From contig JAUXGE010000003.1 of NCBI GenBank assembly GCA_030622435.1, positions 1 to 35,324 on the forward strand: 35,324 bases of DNA. Direction: 5' to 3'. The notes beneath the pieces are model-generated. The model was not told the DNA's origin, did not search any database, and saw only the letters and a list, made by a program, of their open reading frames with translations. The position numbers were made by a program, and so were the translations under genes. This DNA is from Planctomycetota bacterium (GTDB taxonomy: Bacteria > Planctomycetota > Phycisphaerae > UBA1845). This document shows positions 26,862 to 35,324 of this stretch, piece by piece (the stretch's first letter is position 1; every line of letters starts with the position of its first letter).

Positions 26862-26911
26862 GTCCGATTCGCCATGCGCGTCCGTAACTCTTTGCAGGGC
26901 GGACACTTAGC

Positions 26912-27011
26912 AGGCTGTTGAAAAAAGTGTGGCGTGGGCTTCCAGCCCGCGTTTTCACCGGTCGGAAGCCGGTGCCACACAGCAGAGATGCCTTTTTTCA
27001 ACAGGCTGTCA
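26912..27011. repeat. Palindromic 'GTGGCGTGGGCTTCCAGC' intergenic repeat, copy 2
   Basis: Ends CAGGCTGTTGAAAAAAG and CTTTTTTCAACAGGCTG are inverted with one mismatch; interior matches 5928-6012. Confidence 0.75.
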
Positions 27012-27091
27012 GACCCGGGGTATCGACCTGGAATGCCACATGCCATCTCGTACACGCGAAGATCAACCCCGGGGGAATTGAGAAAACACTC

Positions 27092-28156
27092 ATGGACCTG
27101 ATCGTCGTCATGAAATCCAGTGCCGCGGGCGATGACGTACATCGCGTCGTCGATCGCGTGTCAGAGCTGGGCATGAAGCCTCACATCTCGAAGGGCGAGT
27201 ACCGTACGATCGTCGGCGCCATTGGGGAGAAGACCCCACAGGCGCAGGAGCAGCTCGAGCAGCTCCCCGGCGTCGATCAGGTGATGAGCATCTCCGAGCC
27301 CTACCGCCTCGCCTCCCGCGAGTTCCACGAGGCCGATACCATCCTCGACATCAAGGGCATTCGCATCGGCGGGCCGCACGTGAACATCATCGCCGGCCCC
27401 TGTGCCATCGAGAGCCGGGACGTGCTGTTCGACGTGGGACAGGCGGTCAAGGACGCCGGGGCAGCCATCCTTCGCGGCGGGGCTTACAAGCCCCGAAGCT
27501 CTCCCTACTCCTTCAGCGGTATGGGGCGCGAGGGTCTCGAACTCCTCAAAGAGGCCGGCGAGCACCTCGGCATGCCGACCATTACGGAGGTGATGGATCC
27601 GCGCGACGTAGAGGCCGTATACGACTACGCCGACATCTTCCAGGTCGGCGCCCGCAACATGCACAACTTCAACCTGCTGCTCGAAGTCGGCAAGACGGAC
27701 AAGCCGGTCTTCATCAAGCGGGGAATCGCCGCCTCCGTCACCGAGCTGCTAATGTCGGCCGAGTACGTCCTGAGCCAGGGCAACCACCGCGTGATGCTCT
27801 GCGAGCGCGGCATCAGGACGTTCGCCGAGGAGACGCGGTACACGCTGGATGTGTCGGCCATACCTGTGATCCAGGGGCGGTCGCACCTGCCGGTCTTCAT
27901 CGACCCGTCGCATGCGGCCGGCAAGCGTGACCTGGTTCCGCCCCTGACGCTCGCCGGCATTGCGGTCGGGGCGGCCGGCGCCATCGTTGAGGTCCATAGC
28001 TGTCCCGATCGAGCGTTGTGTGACGGTCCACAGGCGGTTTTGCCGAAGAACTTCGTGAGGCTCATGGAGCAAATCCGCCAGATTGCGGACATCGTCGGGC
28101 ACCGGGTTACGCAATGGGGAGAAGGCTCGCATCCTGCTGATCCGTTAGGGAAATAG
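27092..28156 (+). CDS. aroF: 3-deoxy-7-phosphoheptulonate synthase (DAHP synthase, AroF/I-beta type with N-terminal regulatory domain)
   Basis: Start 27092 (MDLIVVMKSSAAGDDVHRVVDRV); 'NIIAGPCAIESRD', 'GAYKPRSSPYSFSG', 'QVGARNMHNFNLL', 'PVFIDPSHAAGKRD'. ORF-track start 26918 lies in the repeat. Confidence 0.95.
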   Translation: MDLIVVMKSSAAGDDVHRVVDRVSELGMKPHISKGEYRTIVGAIGEKTPQAQEQLEQLPGVDQVMSISEPYRLASREFHEADTILDIKGIRIGGPHVNIIAGPCAIESRDVLFDVGQAVKDAGAAILRGGAYKPRSSPYSFSGMGREGLELLKEAGEHLGMPTITEVMDPRDVEAVYDYADIFQVGARNMHNFNLLLEVGKTDKPVFIKRGIAASVTELLMSAEYVLSQGNHRVMLCERGIRTFAEETRYTLDVSAIPVIQGRSHLPVFIDPSHAAGKRDLVPPLTLAGIAVGAAGAIVEVHSCPDRALCDGPQAVLPKNFVRLMEQIRQIADIVGHRVTQWGEGSHPADPLGK

Positions 28157-28250
28157 GGGACCGCCGGCGGCAGGTTAAAGAAGTAAGAGGCCACTTTGTT
28201 ACCCTTTTGGGGCTCGTGTCATCACTTTGTGACAACGGAGTGTCAATGCT

Positions 28251-29021
28251 ATGAGAACACCGCTAATTGCCGGCAATTGGAAGATGCACAAGACGCTCGC
28301 GGAGGCTAGCGAGCTGGTGAAAGGGATACGTGAAGGTGTCGGGGGGATCAGCGGAGTCGAGGTCCTGGTCTGTCCGCCCTATCAGCACCTGTTCCCCATA
28401 GCCGAGGCCGTCAAAGGGTCGGCCGTCAAGCTCGGGGCGCAAAACGCCCATTTCGAGCTGGAAGGGGCGTTTACCGGCGAAATATCCGTACCGATGCTGG
28501 TCGACGCGGGATGCACTCACGTGATCCTGGGCCACAGCGAGCGCAGGCAGTACTTCGCCGAGGACGGCCCGCTGCTGGCGAAGAAGGTCCGGGCGGCCGT
28601 TAATGGGGGTCTGACGGCGGTCTACTGCGTCGGTGAGACACTCGAAGAGCGCGAATCCGGGCGCACCGCGGCGGTCGTCGAGCGACACATGACCGAGGCC
28701 ATAGGGAAGGACGTGCCCGCTGATCGGCTGGTGATTGCCTATGAGCCGGTTTGGGCGATCGGGACGGGCAAGACGGCCACACCTGACCAGGCCCAGGAGG
28801 TCCACGCCCTGATTCGTGGCCTGCTGGCTTCGAAGTACGACCAGGCTACGGCGGAATCGATCCGGATTCTGTACGGTGGCAGCGTGAAGCCGGGCAACGC
28901 CGAGACGCTCCTGGCCCAACCGGACATCGACGGGGCGCTGGTCGGCGGGGCCTGTTTGGCAGCGGGGGACTTCGTTGCTATCATACAGGCCGCTGAGACG
29001 ACGGTGGCGATGCCGTCGTAG
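28251..29021 (+). CDS. tpiA: Triosephosphate isomerase
   Basis: 'MRTPLIAGNWKMHKT', 'GHSERRQYFAE', 'AYEPVWAIGTGKTATPDQAQEVH', 'ILYGGSVKPGNA'. Confidence 0.98.
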   Translation: MRTPLIAGNWKMHKTLAEASELVKGIREGVGGISGVEVLVCPPYQHLFPIAEAVKGSAVKLGAQNAHFELEGAFTGEISVPMLVDAGCTHVILGHSERRQYFAEDGPLLAKKVRAAVNGGLTAVYCVGETLEERESGRTAAVVERHMTEAIGKDVPADRLVIAYEPVWAIGTGKTATPDQAQEVHALIRGLLASKYDQATAESIRILYGGSVKPGNAETLLAQPDIDGALVGGACLAAGDFVAIIQAAETTVAMPS

Positions 29022-29135
29022 AGGTTCCAGGGTGGCAAGGGGTTTGCGCGCGCCCTGGTTCGATAGGCTGGCGTCACCGCGAGCGCTGTGGATGCGCGAA
29101 TGCGGTGCATGGGTTTGGAAAGCAGAGGCTTGTTG

Positions 29136-29708
29136 ATGGACTTACTTTGTCAGATGCGTTGGACGCAGACGTTTCTTGGTCTTGCGCTCTTCTTGGTATG
29201 TTGTCTGCTGATGATCGTGATCCTGCTTCAGAAGGGGCGTGGTGGCGGTCTGTCCGGTGCCTTCGGGGGTGGCGGCGGCAGCAGTGCGTTCGGAGCGAAG
29301 ACGGGAGATCTGTTCACCTGGATTACCGTTGTGGTCGCCATGATCTTCCTGTTTGGCAACGTGGTGGCGAACTACGCATTCGACGAATCGGTGAAGAACG
29401 ACAACGCGAGCGAGCCGGTACAAGCGGCACCGGAGACTCCCGAACCGTCGGCCGAAGGAGATGCCCTTCCAATCTCCGTGACACCGATCGATCTGTCGAC
29501 CGCGACGGCTCCTGCGGAAGATGCGGCCGGGACTGGTGCCGACGAAACGCCGCCTCCCGATGTGACGCCTGATTCGACAACAGCAACTCAACCCCCTCCC
29601 GGTGAAGACGAGACCGCGCCCAAGGACGAACCATCCGGGGGCGGTGAAACCGGCGAGGGTGGTACGGGTGGAGATTCGGGCGCCGGCGAGGACCGGCCCA
29701 GTCCATGA
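29136..29708 (+). CDS. secG: Preprotein translocase subunit SecG with long acidic/Pro-rich C-terminal tail
   Basis: 'LGLALFLVCCLLMIVILLQKGRGGGLSGAFGGGGGSSAFGAKTGDLFTWITVVVAMIFLF'. Confidence 0.9.
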   Translation: MDLLCQMRWTQTFLGLALFLVCCLLMIVILLQKGRGGGLSGAFGGGGGSSAFGAKTGDLFTWITVVVAMIFLFGNVVANYAFDESVKNDNASEPVQAAPETPEPSAEGDALPISVTPIDLSTATAPAEDAAGTGADETPPPDVTPDSTTATQPPPGEDETAPKDEPSGGGETGEGGTGGDSGAGEDRPSP

Positions 29709-30589
29709 TCCGGTCCATGACGGGCTATGGGGCGGCGCAGCACGTGGAGGGCGGCGTGTGCTACGCCCTCGAGATTCGCAGCCTCAACAACCGGTACGTC
29801 AAGCTTTCTCTCAAGTTGCCCGAGCATCTCCAGTTTCTGGAGAGTGACATTGACAGGATGCTGCGGGCTCGCCTGGTTCGCGGCACCGTGACTTATACGC
29901 TCCGTGTTCGCAGCGAGCATGGTTCGGTGCTTCGGCGCATCAACTCCGCCGCCTTGCAGGAGTACGTGGATCAGTTGTCGCGGGTAGAGGCGTCGAATGG
30001 ACCGCCTTCGACGATCGACCTGGCGACAATCGCCCTGCTTCCGGGTGTTTGTGATGTTCCGGAACTCGACGAGGAAGCCCGCTCCCGTGAGCGGGACATC
30101 GTGACCAATCTGACGGACCGTGCGATTGATGCGCTGTCGGCGATGCGGCGGGACGAAGGAGAGGCGCTGCTACGCGAGTTACTCGGGTTTTGTGAATCGA
30201 TCCGGTCCCTGCTGGCGAATTGTGCGACCCGGGCGCCCAAGGTCATCGAGGAATACCACGAACGGCTGAAATCACGGGTGGGGACGTTGATGCGGACCGG
30301 CGGCTTCGAGCTCGAGGCCGAGGGGTTGATGCGCGAGGTCGCCATCTATGCCGAGAGGTGTGACATAAGTGAGGAGATCGCGCGTCTGACCTCGCATCTG
30401 GATCAGTGCGGTGTGCTCTGCGAGCGAGAGGAACCGGTGGGTCGGACGTTGGACTTCTTGAGCCAGGAAATGCTCCGTGAGGCGAATACTATCGCATCGA
30501 AGAGCAACGACTCCGTGATCGCCCGCAGTGTGGTCGAGATGAAGGGGTGGGTCGATCGCTTGAAGGAACAGGTTCAGAATGTCGTGTAG
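29705..30589 (+). CDS. yicC: YicC family endoribonuclease
   Basis: 'MIRSMTGYGAAQ', 'EIRSLNNRYVKLSLKLPEHL', 'RLTSHLDQCGVLC', 'GRTLDFLSQEMLREANTIASKSND'; ATGA overlap with secG. Confidence 0.95.
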   Translation: MIRSMTGYGAAQHVEGGVCYALEIRSLNNRYVKLSLKLPEHLQFLESDIDRMLRARLVRGTVTYTLRVRSEHGSVLRRINSAALQEYVDQLSRVEASNGPPSTIDLATIALLPGVCDVPELDEEARSRERDIVTNLTDRAIDALSAMRRDEGEALLRELLGFCESIRSLLANCATRAPKVIEEYHERLKSRVGTLMRTGGFELEAEGLMREVAIYAERCDISEEIARLTSHLDQCGVLCEREEPVGRTLDFLSQEMLREANTIASKSNDSVIARSVVEMKGWVDRLKEQVQNVV

Positions 30590-31184
30590 CGAGGCCTGCA
30601 CCTCGGGCGGCTTCCGCGGAAAATTGATCGTGATCAGCGGGCCGTCGGGGGCGGGGAAAACGTCGATCTGCAACGCGTTGCTGGAGCAACTGCCCGACAC
30701 TGTCTGGAGCGTGTCCGTGACGACCCGGCTCCGCAGGGTCGGTGAGGATGGGGGTCGCAGCTACACGTTCGTCAGCCGCGAGGAGTTCGAACAGCGGGAG
30801 CGAGCCGGGGAGTTCCTCGAGAGTGCCGAGTACGTCGGACAGCGATATGGTACCCCACAGCGCCCCGTAGTCGAAGCGCTGTCGCGCGGGCAGAACGTGG
30901 TGATGGAGGTAGACGTCCAGGGCGGTGCGCAGGTGGCCCGGACGATGCCCGACTCGGTGCGGATCTTCGTGTTACCACCCGATTCGGCTGTCCTTCGGGC
31001 GCGGCTGGAAGGACGAAAAACGGAGGACGCCGAGCAGCTCGCCCGGCGGTTGACGATTGCCGAGAGGGAGGTCGCTGAGGCGAAAGCCGGCGGCTGCTAC
31101 CGGTATTTTGTAGTTAATGATTCTTTGGACGAAGCGATTGCCCAGGTCAAGGCGATCGTACAGAAGGAGAGCGGGGCCGCATGA
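30579..31184 (+). CDS. gmk: Guanylate kinase
   Basis: 'GKLIVISGPSGAGKTSI', 'SVSVTTRLRRVGEDGGRSYTFVSREEFEQ', 'VVMEVDVQGGAQV'. Confidence 0.96.
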   Translation: MSCSEACTSGGFRGKLIVISGPSGAGKTSICNALLEQLPDTVWSVSVTTRLRRVGEDGGRSYTFVSREEFEQRERAGEFLESAEYVGQRYGTPQRPVVEALSRGQNVVMEVDVQGGAQVARTMPDSVRIFVLPPDSAVLRARLEGRKTEDAEQLARRLTIAEREVAEAKAGGCYRYFVVNDSLDEAIAQVKAIVQKESGAA

Positions 31185-31405
31185 TCGAGGCATTTCGGCA
31201 CGATGACATAATCGACAAGTTCGGCGGGCGTTTCAAACTCTGCGCCCTCATCCAGCGCCGATGGCTCCAGTTGCTGCAAGGGGCCAGACCCATGGTCGAG
31301 ACCAAGGGTCTGACTGATCTGGAAGTCGTGGTGAAGGAGATCGTCGAGGGGAAGATCGAGATGGAATTCCCCGAGGACGAGCCGGCTGATGAAGAGCGGG
31401 TCTGA
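31181..31405 (+). CDS. rpoZ: DNA-directed RNA polymerase omega subunit
   Basis: 74 aa between gmk and coaC; 'FKLCALIQRRWLQLLQGARPMVE'; ATGA overlap with gmk. Confidence 0.85.
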   Translation: MIEAFRHDDIIDKFGGRFKLCALIQRRWLQLLQGARPMVETKGLTDLEVVVKEIVEGKIEMEFPEDEPADEERV

Positions 31406-32000
31406 CAATCAGGGCGGATCCGATCTTGCCGGCTACGAAGTACTGATCGGCATCTGCGGCGGGATCGCGGCCTACAAGGTCTGCGAAGTCGCTTCTGCGC
31501 TCGTGAAGCGCGGGGCGGGTGTCACCGTGTCCATGACGCGGGCCGCCCGGAAGTTCGTCGGGCCTGTGACGTTTCAGGCGCTGACGGGCCGACGTGTACT
31601 GACGGACATGTGGCACGAGATGGACGTCGTCGAGGTCAGGCACGTTTCGGCGACTGATGCGGCCGATCTGATCCTGATCGCGCCTGCCACGGCCAACCTC
31701 ATTGCCAAGATTGCCTCGGGGATCGCCGACGATCTGGTCAGCACACTGGTGGTCACTGCCGCCTCACCCGTTCTGATCGCGCCGGCCATGAACGATCGCA
31801 TGTGGGCCAACCCGATCGTGCAGCGCAACGTCGCCGCCCTGGCCGAGCCGGCTTACCGGTTCGTGGGGCCTGGTGAGGGTTGGCTGGCGTGTCGGAGCGT
31901 CGGTCCGGGGCGCATGGCGGAACCGAACGAGATCATCGAAGTGGTTGTTTCGTCGCTTATGGAAAAACCGGCGAAGAGAAGGATGAAGGGTGAGGGATGA
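31389..32000 (+). CDS. coaC: Phosphopantothenoylcysteine decarboxylase (flavoprotein, CoaC part)
   Basis: 'VLIGICGGIAAYKVCEVASALVKRGAGVTVSMTRAARKFV', 'ATANLIAKIASGIADDLVST', 'APAMNDRMWANPIVQRNV'. Confidence 0.92.
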   Translation: MKSGSDNQGGSDLAGYEVLIGICGGIAAYKVCEVASALVKRGAGVTVSMTRAARKFVGPVTFQALTGRRVLTDMWHEMDVVEVRHVSATDAADLILIAPATANLIAKIASGIADDLVSTLVVTAASPVLIAPAMNDRMWANPIVQRNVAALAEPAYRFVGPGEGWLACRSVGPGRMAEPNEIIEVVVSSLMEKPAKRRMKGEG

Positions 32001-32100
32001 ATAGCGAATGGCGAAGGAAGAATGGTGAATCGGAAGTGACAGAGGCTGTCGTTTCCTTAATTCGCTATTCGCCATTCGACATTCTCAATTCATCAGTTCG
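32001..32100. repeat. Low-complexity inverted repeat between coaC and coaB
   Basis: GAATAGCGAATGGCGAA near 32001 and CGCTATTCGCCATTCGACATTC near 32062 are related in inverted orientation. Confidence 0.5.
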
Positions 32101-32103
32101 ATC

Positions 32104-32748
32104 ATGCGAATCCTCGTAACCGCCGGGCCGACGCGCGAGTTTCTCGATACGGTGCGGTTCCTCTCCAATTCGTCTACTGGAAAGATGGGTCACGCGATAG
32201 CCGCCGAATCGGCGCGACGAGGGCACGACGTTGTCCTGATCTCGGGGCCCGTCGAGCTGTCGGCGCCTGACGGCGTGGAAGTCTTGCGTGTGATCAGCGC
32301 TCGTGAGATGTACGAAGCTTGCGTGTTGCGCTTCGGTGAGTGCCATGCTGCTGTCATGACGGCGGCCGTCTGTGACTATCGGCCTGCATCGCGATCCGAC
32401 CGCAAGTGGAAGAAGGAATGTAGCACCCGTTCGCTGACACTCGAACCCACAGAGGACATTCTCGCTCACCTCGGAACCATAAGAGAGCGGCAGGTGTTGA
32501 TCGGGTTCGCCATGGAGGACCACGATCACCACCAAAACGCCGAGGCGAAGCTGAAGCGCAAAGGGTGCGATGCGATCGTGCTCAATGGTCCGGGCAACGT
32601 CGGCGCCGATACCGCCCGGATCGAGATCCTCCGCGCGGACGGCGGCTGGTCGCCGGCTTTTTCGGATACGAAGGCGAAGGTCGCCGCCGTCGTCGTCGAT
32701 CTCGTCGAGGTCCTGGCGGGCTCGCAGTCTGACGATCGACACGCGTGA
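32104..32748 (+). CDS. coaB: Phosphopantothenate-cysteine ligase (CoaB part)
   Basis: 'MRILVTAGPTREFLDTVRFLSNSSTGKMGHAIAAESARRGHDVVLISGPV', 'VLIGFAMED', 'KGCDAIVLNGPG'. Confidence 0.92.
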   Translation: MRILVTAGPTREFLDTVRFLSNSSTGKMGHAIAAESARRGHDVVLISGPVELSAPDGVEVLRVISAREMYEACVLRFGECHAAVMTAAVCDYRPASRSDRKWKKECSTRSLTLEPTEDILAHLGTIRERQVLIGFAMEDHDHHQNAEAKLKRKGCDAIVLNGPGNVGADTARIEILRADGGWSPAFSDTKAKVAAVVVDLVEVLAGSQSDDRHA

Positions 32749-32777
32749 CCATGCCCCGCCGGGGCGGCGGGTATGTG

Positions 32778-33003
32778 TTTAGCGTGGAATCCGGGTGGCA
32801 TGGGCAAGGATCGCCTCTAGCGAAACCTCCGATTCGAGGATAACGGTTGGTGGTGATCCTTGCCCGTGCAGTGGATGTGATTGCGGGCAACACGGGCAAG
32901 CTTCACCGCGGGGCGTCGGTCACGAACTCGTCCTGGCCGGGTAACCGGTAGCCCAGTCTGCTTGCCCCTGCGTTCGCTTGCCCATGCCACCCAACGCTAA
33001 ATA
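32778..33003. repeat. MITE-like element with terminal inverted repeats
   Basis: Left TTTAGCGTGG...GGGTGGCATGGGCAAG (32778-32808); right CTTGCCCATGCCACCCAACGCTAAA (32977-33001). The 16-bp inner arm is a perfect inverted match. Confidence 0.7.
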
Positions 33004-33520
33004 CGTACGGCGGCGGGAATGGCCTGTCCCGTCGACTGGAGGGCTCTGGGGGCTTTGATTTCCGGGGAAATTCTCCGCAAATTCTGGCGTTGAGCCGGCC
33101 CGGGTTGTGATTTGTTGTCGTGTGTGGTTTGTGCCAAGTTGGGATACCTTTGTGAAAAGGAGTTCCTTCGTGAAGGGTCTTTACGGGTCCGCACCATAAT
33201 GCGTTGTAGCAATCCATTGGGTCGGATTGTGTTGTCCTGGTTTGGTGGTTGGTCGAGAGAACGGTGGGTTGCGATGCCAAACGCCGTAATTACTTCAAAT
33301 ATAATAGGTTAGGCCTGTTTCGCCCGGGAGAATCTGCCTTTGGCCCGGCCTGTTGCGATCTGCGGAGCGGATGCGGGGCGTCCGATTTTGCCATGGTTTG
33401 TTCAAGCTTCTGCGCGCGGAGGACCGATTAGCAGTCAACGTCCCTGTAATGTCTGCTGCGCGTGCGGTCATTTGCCTGTGCGATGGGACGTGGTAGGGCG
33501 AAAAGTTTTGGGTTTGAAGG

Positions 33521-33548
33521 TTGACTTGCTTTGGCCGATTCCTACAAT
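33521..33548 (+). promoter_or_regulatory. Sigma70-like promoter
   Basis: TTGACT - 16 bp - TACAAT. Confidence 0.55.
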
Positions 33549-33554
33549 TCGCCC

Positions 33555-33780
33555 ACGGTACTCTGTTGGAGTTTGCGTGTTTGAGCCATAGGGGGTAGAA
33601 CCGCGGACTTCACGGCACTGGAGGAGGCGCTCGTTCTGGAGCTGGCGCGTGGTCAGAACGGTGAGAGCCCCCAACTCGGAAGGTGCTGAGGGACCCGGAG
33701 CCGCGTAACGGACTTAAAGGAGTGAGTCGCTGCTGGGCGACGGTGCTGCGACGAAATCGGTTCTGTAATCCTTAAATGTG
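33555..33780 (+). ncRNA. Candidate structured RNA or long structured 5' leader of the downstream lipoprotein gene
   Basis: Nested pairings CGCGG(33602)/CCGCG(33701), GCAC(33615)/GTGC(33683), GCTC(33629)/GAGC(33665), CGTTCTG(33632)/CAGAACG(33654); second domain TTAAAGGA(33714)/TCCTTAA(33769). No family recognised. Confidence 0.3.
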
Positions 33781-33934
33781 TGAAGTGGGCTTGATCCGGC
33801 GCCCCGTGTGTGGCGGAGCACCGGGTGAGGGTCACGCTTGGGATGTTCCCGTTTTGCGTGTCTGATTTTGTGGTATAGACGATCCGCGTGTGACACGGAG
33901 CACGCCACAACCTTTTGCTTGGAGGTCAACGAGA

Positions 33935-35324
33935 ATGCTAGGTTTGAATATCGAAAGAAACACAAAGCTGTGGGTGTCTCGGTTGGGCACGCTTTGTGGC
34001 GTGTTCGCCATGTTGGTGCTTGTCACGGGGTGTCCATGGGGGGAGCCGCCGCCCGTGGCGTGCGAGACTGATGCGGACTGCCCGGACAATGATGTGTTCT
34101 GCGACGGTGTACCAGTCTGCGACATGGAGACGCTTGTCTGTGTTGCGGGCGAAGTGCCCTGCGCGGCTGATTACTGCGACGAGGAGTTGGACGTTTGCGC
34201 CGAGTGTTTGGCGGACGATGAGTGTGACGATGCCGATCTGTGCACTGACGACGCTTGCGTGGACGGTGTGTGCGTCTTCACGGCTGTCGACTGCGGTGAT
34301 CAGATGTGCGATCCGGCCGACGGTGGTTGCGTCGACTGCCTCGGGGACGCCGACTGCGATGATGGCTTGTTCTGCAACGGAGTCGAGACCTGCGTCGATG
34401 GTGCGTGCGTCCCGGGGATCGATCCGTGCTTGGAGGGTGAGGTTTGCATAGAGGCATCTGACAGGTGCGCTCTGAGCTGCACGACGCCAGCGGACTGCGA
34501 CGACAGCGATGAGTGCACTGTTGAAACGTGCACCGAGGGAGTCTGCTTGTCGACTGCCATTGACTGCGACGACGGTCTGTTCTGCACCGGTGTCGAGACC
34601 TGCGATCCTGCCACGGGTTGTGTCTCGCCCGGTGATCCCTGTGCCGAGGGTGAAACGTGCGACGAAGAAACCGGCACGTGCCTGGATTGCGTTGCGTGCA
34701 CGGATGACGCCGACTGCCTGGACGACGTGTTCTGCAATGGGATCGAAACCTGCGTGGAGGGCTGCTGCCTGGCGGGTGAGGCCGTCGATTGCGATGACGA
34801 CGATCTCTGCACGACGGACGTGTGCGATCCCGACACCGATGCTTGCACGAACGACCCGGTGGTATGTCCTGAGGGTGAAGTTTGCGATCCCGAGACCGGG
34901 GATTGCATGGTTGGGTGCCTGGAGGATGCCGACTGCGACGATGATAATCCCTGCACCAACGATGCCTGTGTCGACCACGAGTGCGTCAACACGAACAACA
35001 CGGCAGGTTGCGATGACGGTGATATCTGCACCAACGGCGACTCCTGCACGGACGGTGTCTGTCTCGGCGTGGCGATGTGTCCGAGCGGAATGACATGCTC
35101 GGGCGGCACCTGCTTGTCGCAAACCGCTTGTGCCGTGCAGCCCGACCCCGCCTGCGATGACGGTTTCGTCTGCACGACGGACGTCTGCAACCTCGGCACG
35201 CTAGAGTGTGAGCACACGCCCAACGACGGGTTGTGCGCCGATGGCTTGTTCTGCTCCGGCAGGTGGATCTGCGATATTGCGAGCGGCGCCGGCTGTGACA
35301 GTACGGGTGATCCCTGTGCGGACC
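33935..35324 (+). CDS. Cys/Asp-rich repeat lipoprotein, 3' end truncated by window
   Basis: ATG 33935 behind GGAGG; lipobox 'LVLVTGC'; repeated '[20 protein letters not shown]' modules; frame open to base 35324, so absent from the ORF track. Confidence 0.9.
   Translation, partial: MLGLNIERNTKLWVSRLGTLCGVFAMLVLVTGCPWGEPPPVACETDADCPDNDVFCDGVPVCDMETLVCVAGEVPCAADYCDEELDVCAECLADDECDDADLCTDDACVDGVCVFTAVDCGDQMCDPADGGCVDCLGDADCDDGLFCNGVETCVDGACVPGIDPCLEGEVCIEASDRCALSCTTPADCDDSDECTVETCTEGVCLSTAIDCDDGLFCTGVETCDPATGCVSPGDPCAEGETCDEETGTCLDCVACTDDADCLDDVFCNGIETCVEGCCLAGEAVDCDDDDLCTTDVCDPDTDACTNDPVVCPEGEVCDPETGDCMVGCLEDADCDDDNPCTNDACVDHECVNTNNTAGCDDGDICTNGDSCTDGVCLGVAMCPSGMTCSGGTCLSQTACAVQPDPACDDGFVCTTDVCNLGTLECEHTPNDGLCADGLFCSGRWICDIASGAGCDSTGDPCAD

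Noticed and set aside
33555-33780. Assignment to RNase P, SRP, tmRNA or 6S RNA
   Set aside because: Characteristic conserved segments were not found; left as an unassigned candidate.
33938-35223. Minus-strand ORFs of 394 and 307 aa
   Set aside because: Shadows of the Cys-rich lipoprotein frame, which has a ribosome-binding site, lipobox and Cys modules.
1-35324. tRNA, rRNA, transposase, integrase or toxin-antitoxin genes
   Set aside because: Scanned by eye on both strands; nothing recognisable, although short tRNAs could be missed without a covariance search.

Overview
This 35.3 kb high-GC bacterial window looks like a Planctomycetota-type chromosome. That affiliation is inferred from dockerin-like tails, PEP-CTERM proteins, a CLSCGYNVRGL zinc ribbon and many palindromic intergenic repeats. 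The left third (61-11804, mostly minus strand) is a block of large secreted mosaic proteins: a beta-helix/choice-of-anchor protein, two proteins sharing a C-terminal dockerin-like module, a MopE-like Cys/Asp-rich repeat protein, and a YadA-head/S74 tail-fibre-like protein that overlaps the MopE-like gene by 4 bp. The rest is mostly housekeeping: NhaD-like antiporter, thioredoxin, uvrA, S41 protease, ndk, cupin, folB, folK, aroF-type DAHP synthase, tpiA, secG, yicC, gmk, rpoZ, and coaC and coaB as separate genes. Two tandem PEP-CTERM genes and a truncated Cys-rich lipoprotein at the right edge complete the coding content. The most interesting non-standard signals are: (1) a compact transcription unit at 26196-26406 (near-consensus promoter, Phe-rich 17-codon ORF, 12-bp perfect terminator) upstream of the DAHP synthase gene; (2) a possible structured RNA or long leader at about 33550-33780 behind a good promoter; (3) a duplicated promoter-bearing intergenic element at about 26055-26223 and 26655-26861; (4) exact 57-aa MopE-like repeats; and (5) several families of palindromic MITE-like repeats. 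No CRISPR array, tRNA, rRNA or transposase gene was recognised. All family assignments come from reading the sequence; no searches were run.
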